Source: Paracoccus sp. MBLB3053 (GTDB lineage Bacteria; Pseudomonadota; Alphaproteobacteria; Rhodobacterales; Rhodobacteraceae). From it: DNA of 64,000 bases. How positions within the stretch are numbered: position 1 is the stretch's first letter; each line of letters starts with the position of its first letter. The notes below the pieces were generated by a model. The model was not told where the DNA came from. It worked only from the letters and a program-made list of their open reading frames with translations, and did not search any database. Made by a program: the position numbers and the translations under genes. This document shows, in pieces, positions 63,846 to 64,000 of this stretch. Where the stretch lies: NCBI RefSeq assembly GCF_031822435.1, contig NZ_JAVQLW010000003.1:62001-126000 (forward strand), written 5' to 3'.

Positions 63846-64000
63846 TCAGGCGAAGCGGTTGCGGGTGCGGTTGGCAAAGGCGACAAGCGAAAGCATCACC
63901 GGCACTTCGACGAGAACGCCAACGACTGTGGCAAGTGCCGCGCCCGAGTTCAGCCCGAAAAGACTGATCGCGACAGCAACCGCCAGTTCGAAGAAATTCG
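63846..64000 (-). CDS. acr3: ACR3-type arsenite efflux transporter, C-terminal part only
   Basis: The last 50 residues are in the window, ending at the stop at 63846-63848. The translated end contains [19 protein letters not shown] and [20 protein letters not shown], matching the last membrane segments of ACR3 (ArsB) arsenite permeases. The arsH gene follows 14 bases later, supporting an ars operon. The rest of the gene is outside the window. Confidence 0.9.
   Translation of the reverse strand, partial: NFFELAVAVAISLFGLNSGAALATVVGVLVEVPVMLSLVAFANRTRNRFA

Overview
The window looks like a GC-rich alphaproteobacterial chromosome, most probably Rhodobacteraceae and Paracoccus-like. This rests on gene content (minCDE, a large paa/paaN set, hmgA-fah-hppD, BCCT and Liv transporters), tight ATGA-type gene overlaps and strong GC preference at third codon positions. 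I saw no rRNA, tRNA, insertion sequence, integrase or CRISPR array. Nothing was searched against a database; all family calls come from reading motifs.

Layout. 1-9.6 kb: end of a choline/betaine binding-protein gene that reads as frameshifted; an Lrp regulator; tyrosine/homogentisate catabolism (hppD +, hmgA-fah -) with a MarR regulator; then a 2-oxoacid dehydrogenase operon (fused E1 alpha-beta, then E2) divergent from a second Lrp regulator. 9.8-10 kb: cold-shock protein. 10.3-14.2 kb: the most unusual locus, a tightly coupled four-gene unit encoding an HExxH-motif protein, a stand-alone adenylating enzyme, a free peptidyl carrier protein and a thioesterase-like protein whose nucleophile position is Cys. 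14.5-19.1 kb: a DUF4239-like membrane protein, an MscS channel and minCDE.

19.3-41.7 kb: an almost complete phenylacetate catabolon. PaaX regulator, paaJ-A-amidase-B-C-D-E-(PaaA/C-like)-Z-Y on +, then paaR-type TetR, paaK, paaI and paaG on -, then paaN, a five-gene Liv-type ABC importer and a fused enoyl-CoA hydratase/3-hydroxyacyl-CoA dehydrogenase on +. PaaK makes phenylacetyl-CoA, PaaABCDE epoxidises it, PaaG isomerises to the oxepin, PaaZ opens and oxidises it, and PaaJ plus the fused beta-oxidation enzyme give acetyl-CoA and succinyl-CoA. I see a long spaced inverted repeat that fits a PaaX site and two copies of a 14-bp palindrome that fit a TetR (PaaR) site, at the two divergent control regions.

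41.7-46 kb: a winged-helix/TPR regulator divergent from a cysteine synthase-like enzyme and a PLP decarboxylase. 46-52.7 kb: a ribose-type sugar ABC importer with two sugar-metabolism enzymes and a divergent LacI regulator with a clear operator. 52.8-57.4 kb: ilvD, an ArsR-SRPBCC pair and an unidentified polytopic membrane protein. 57.8-64 kb: a BCCT transporter, a flavin-split-barrel protein with a split-barrel/GAF/winged-helix partner, a BBE-type FAD oxidase, and arsH with the end of an ACR3 arsenite exporter.
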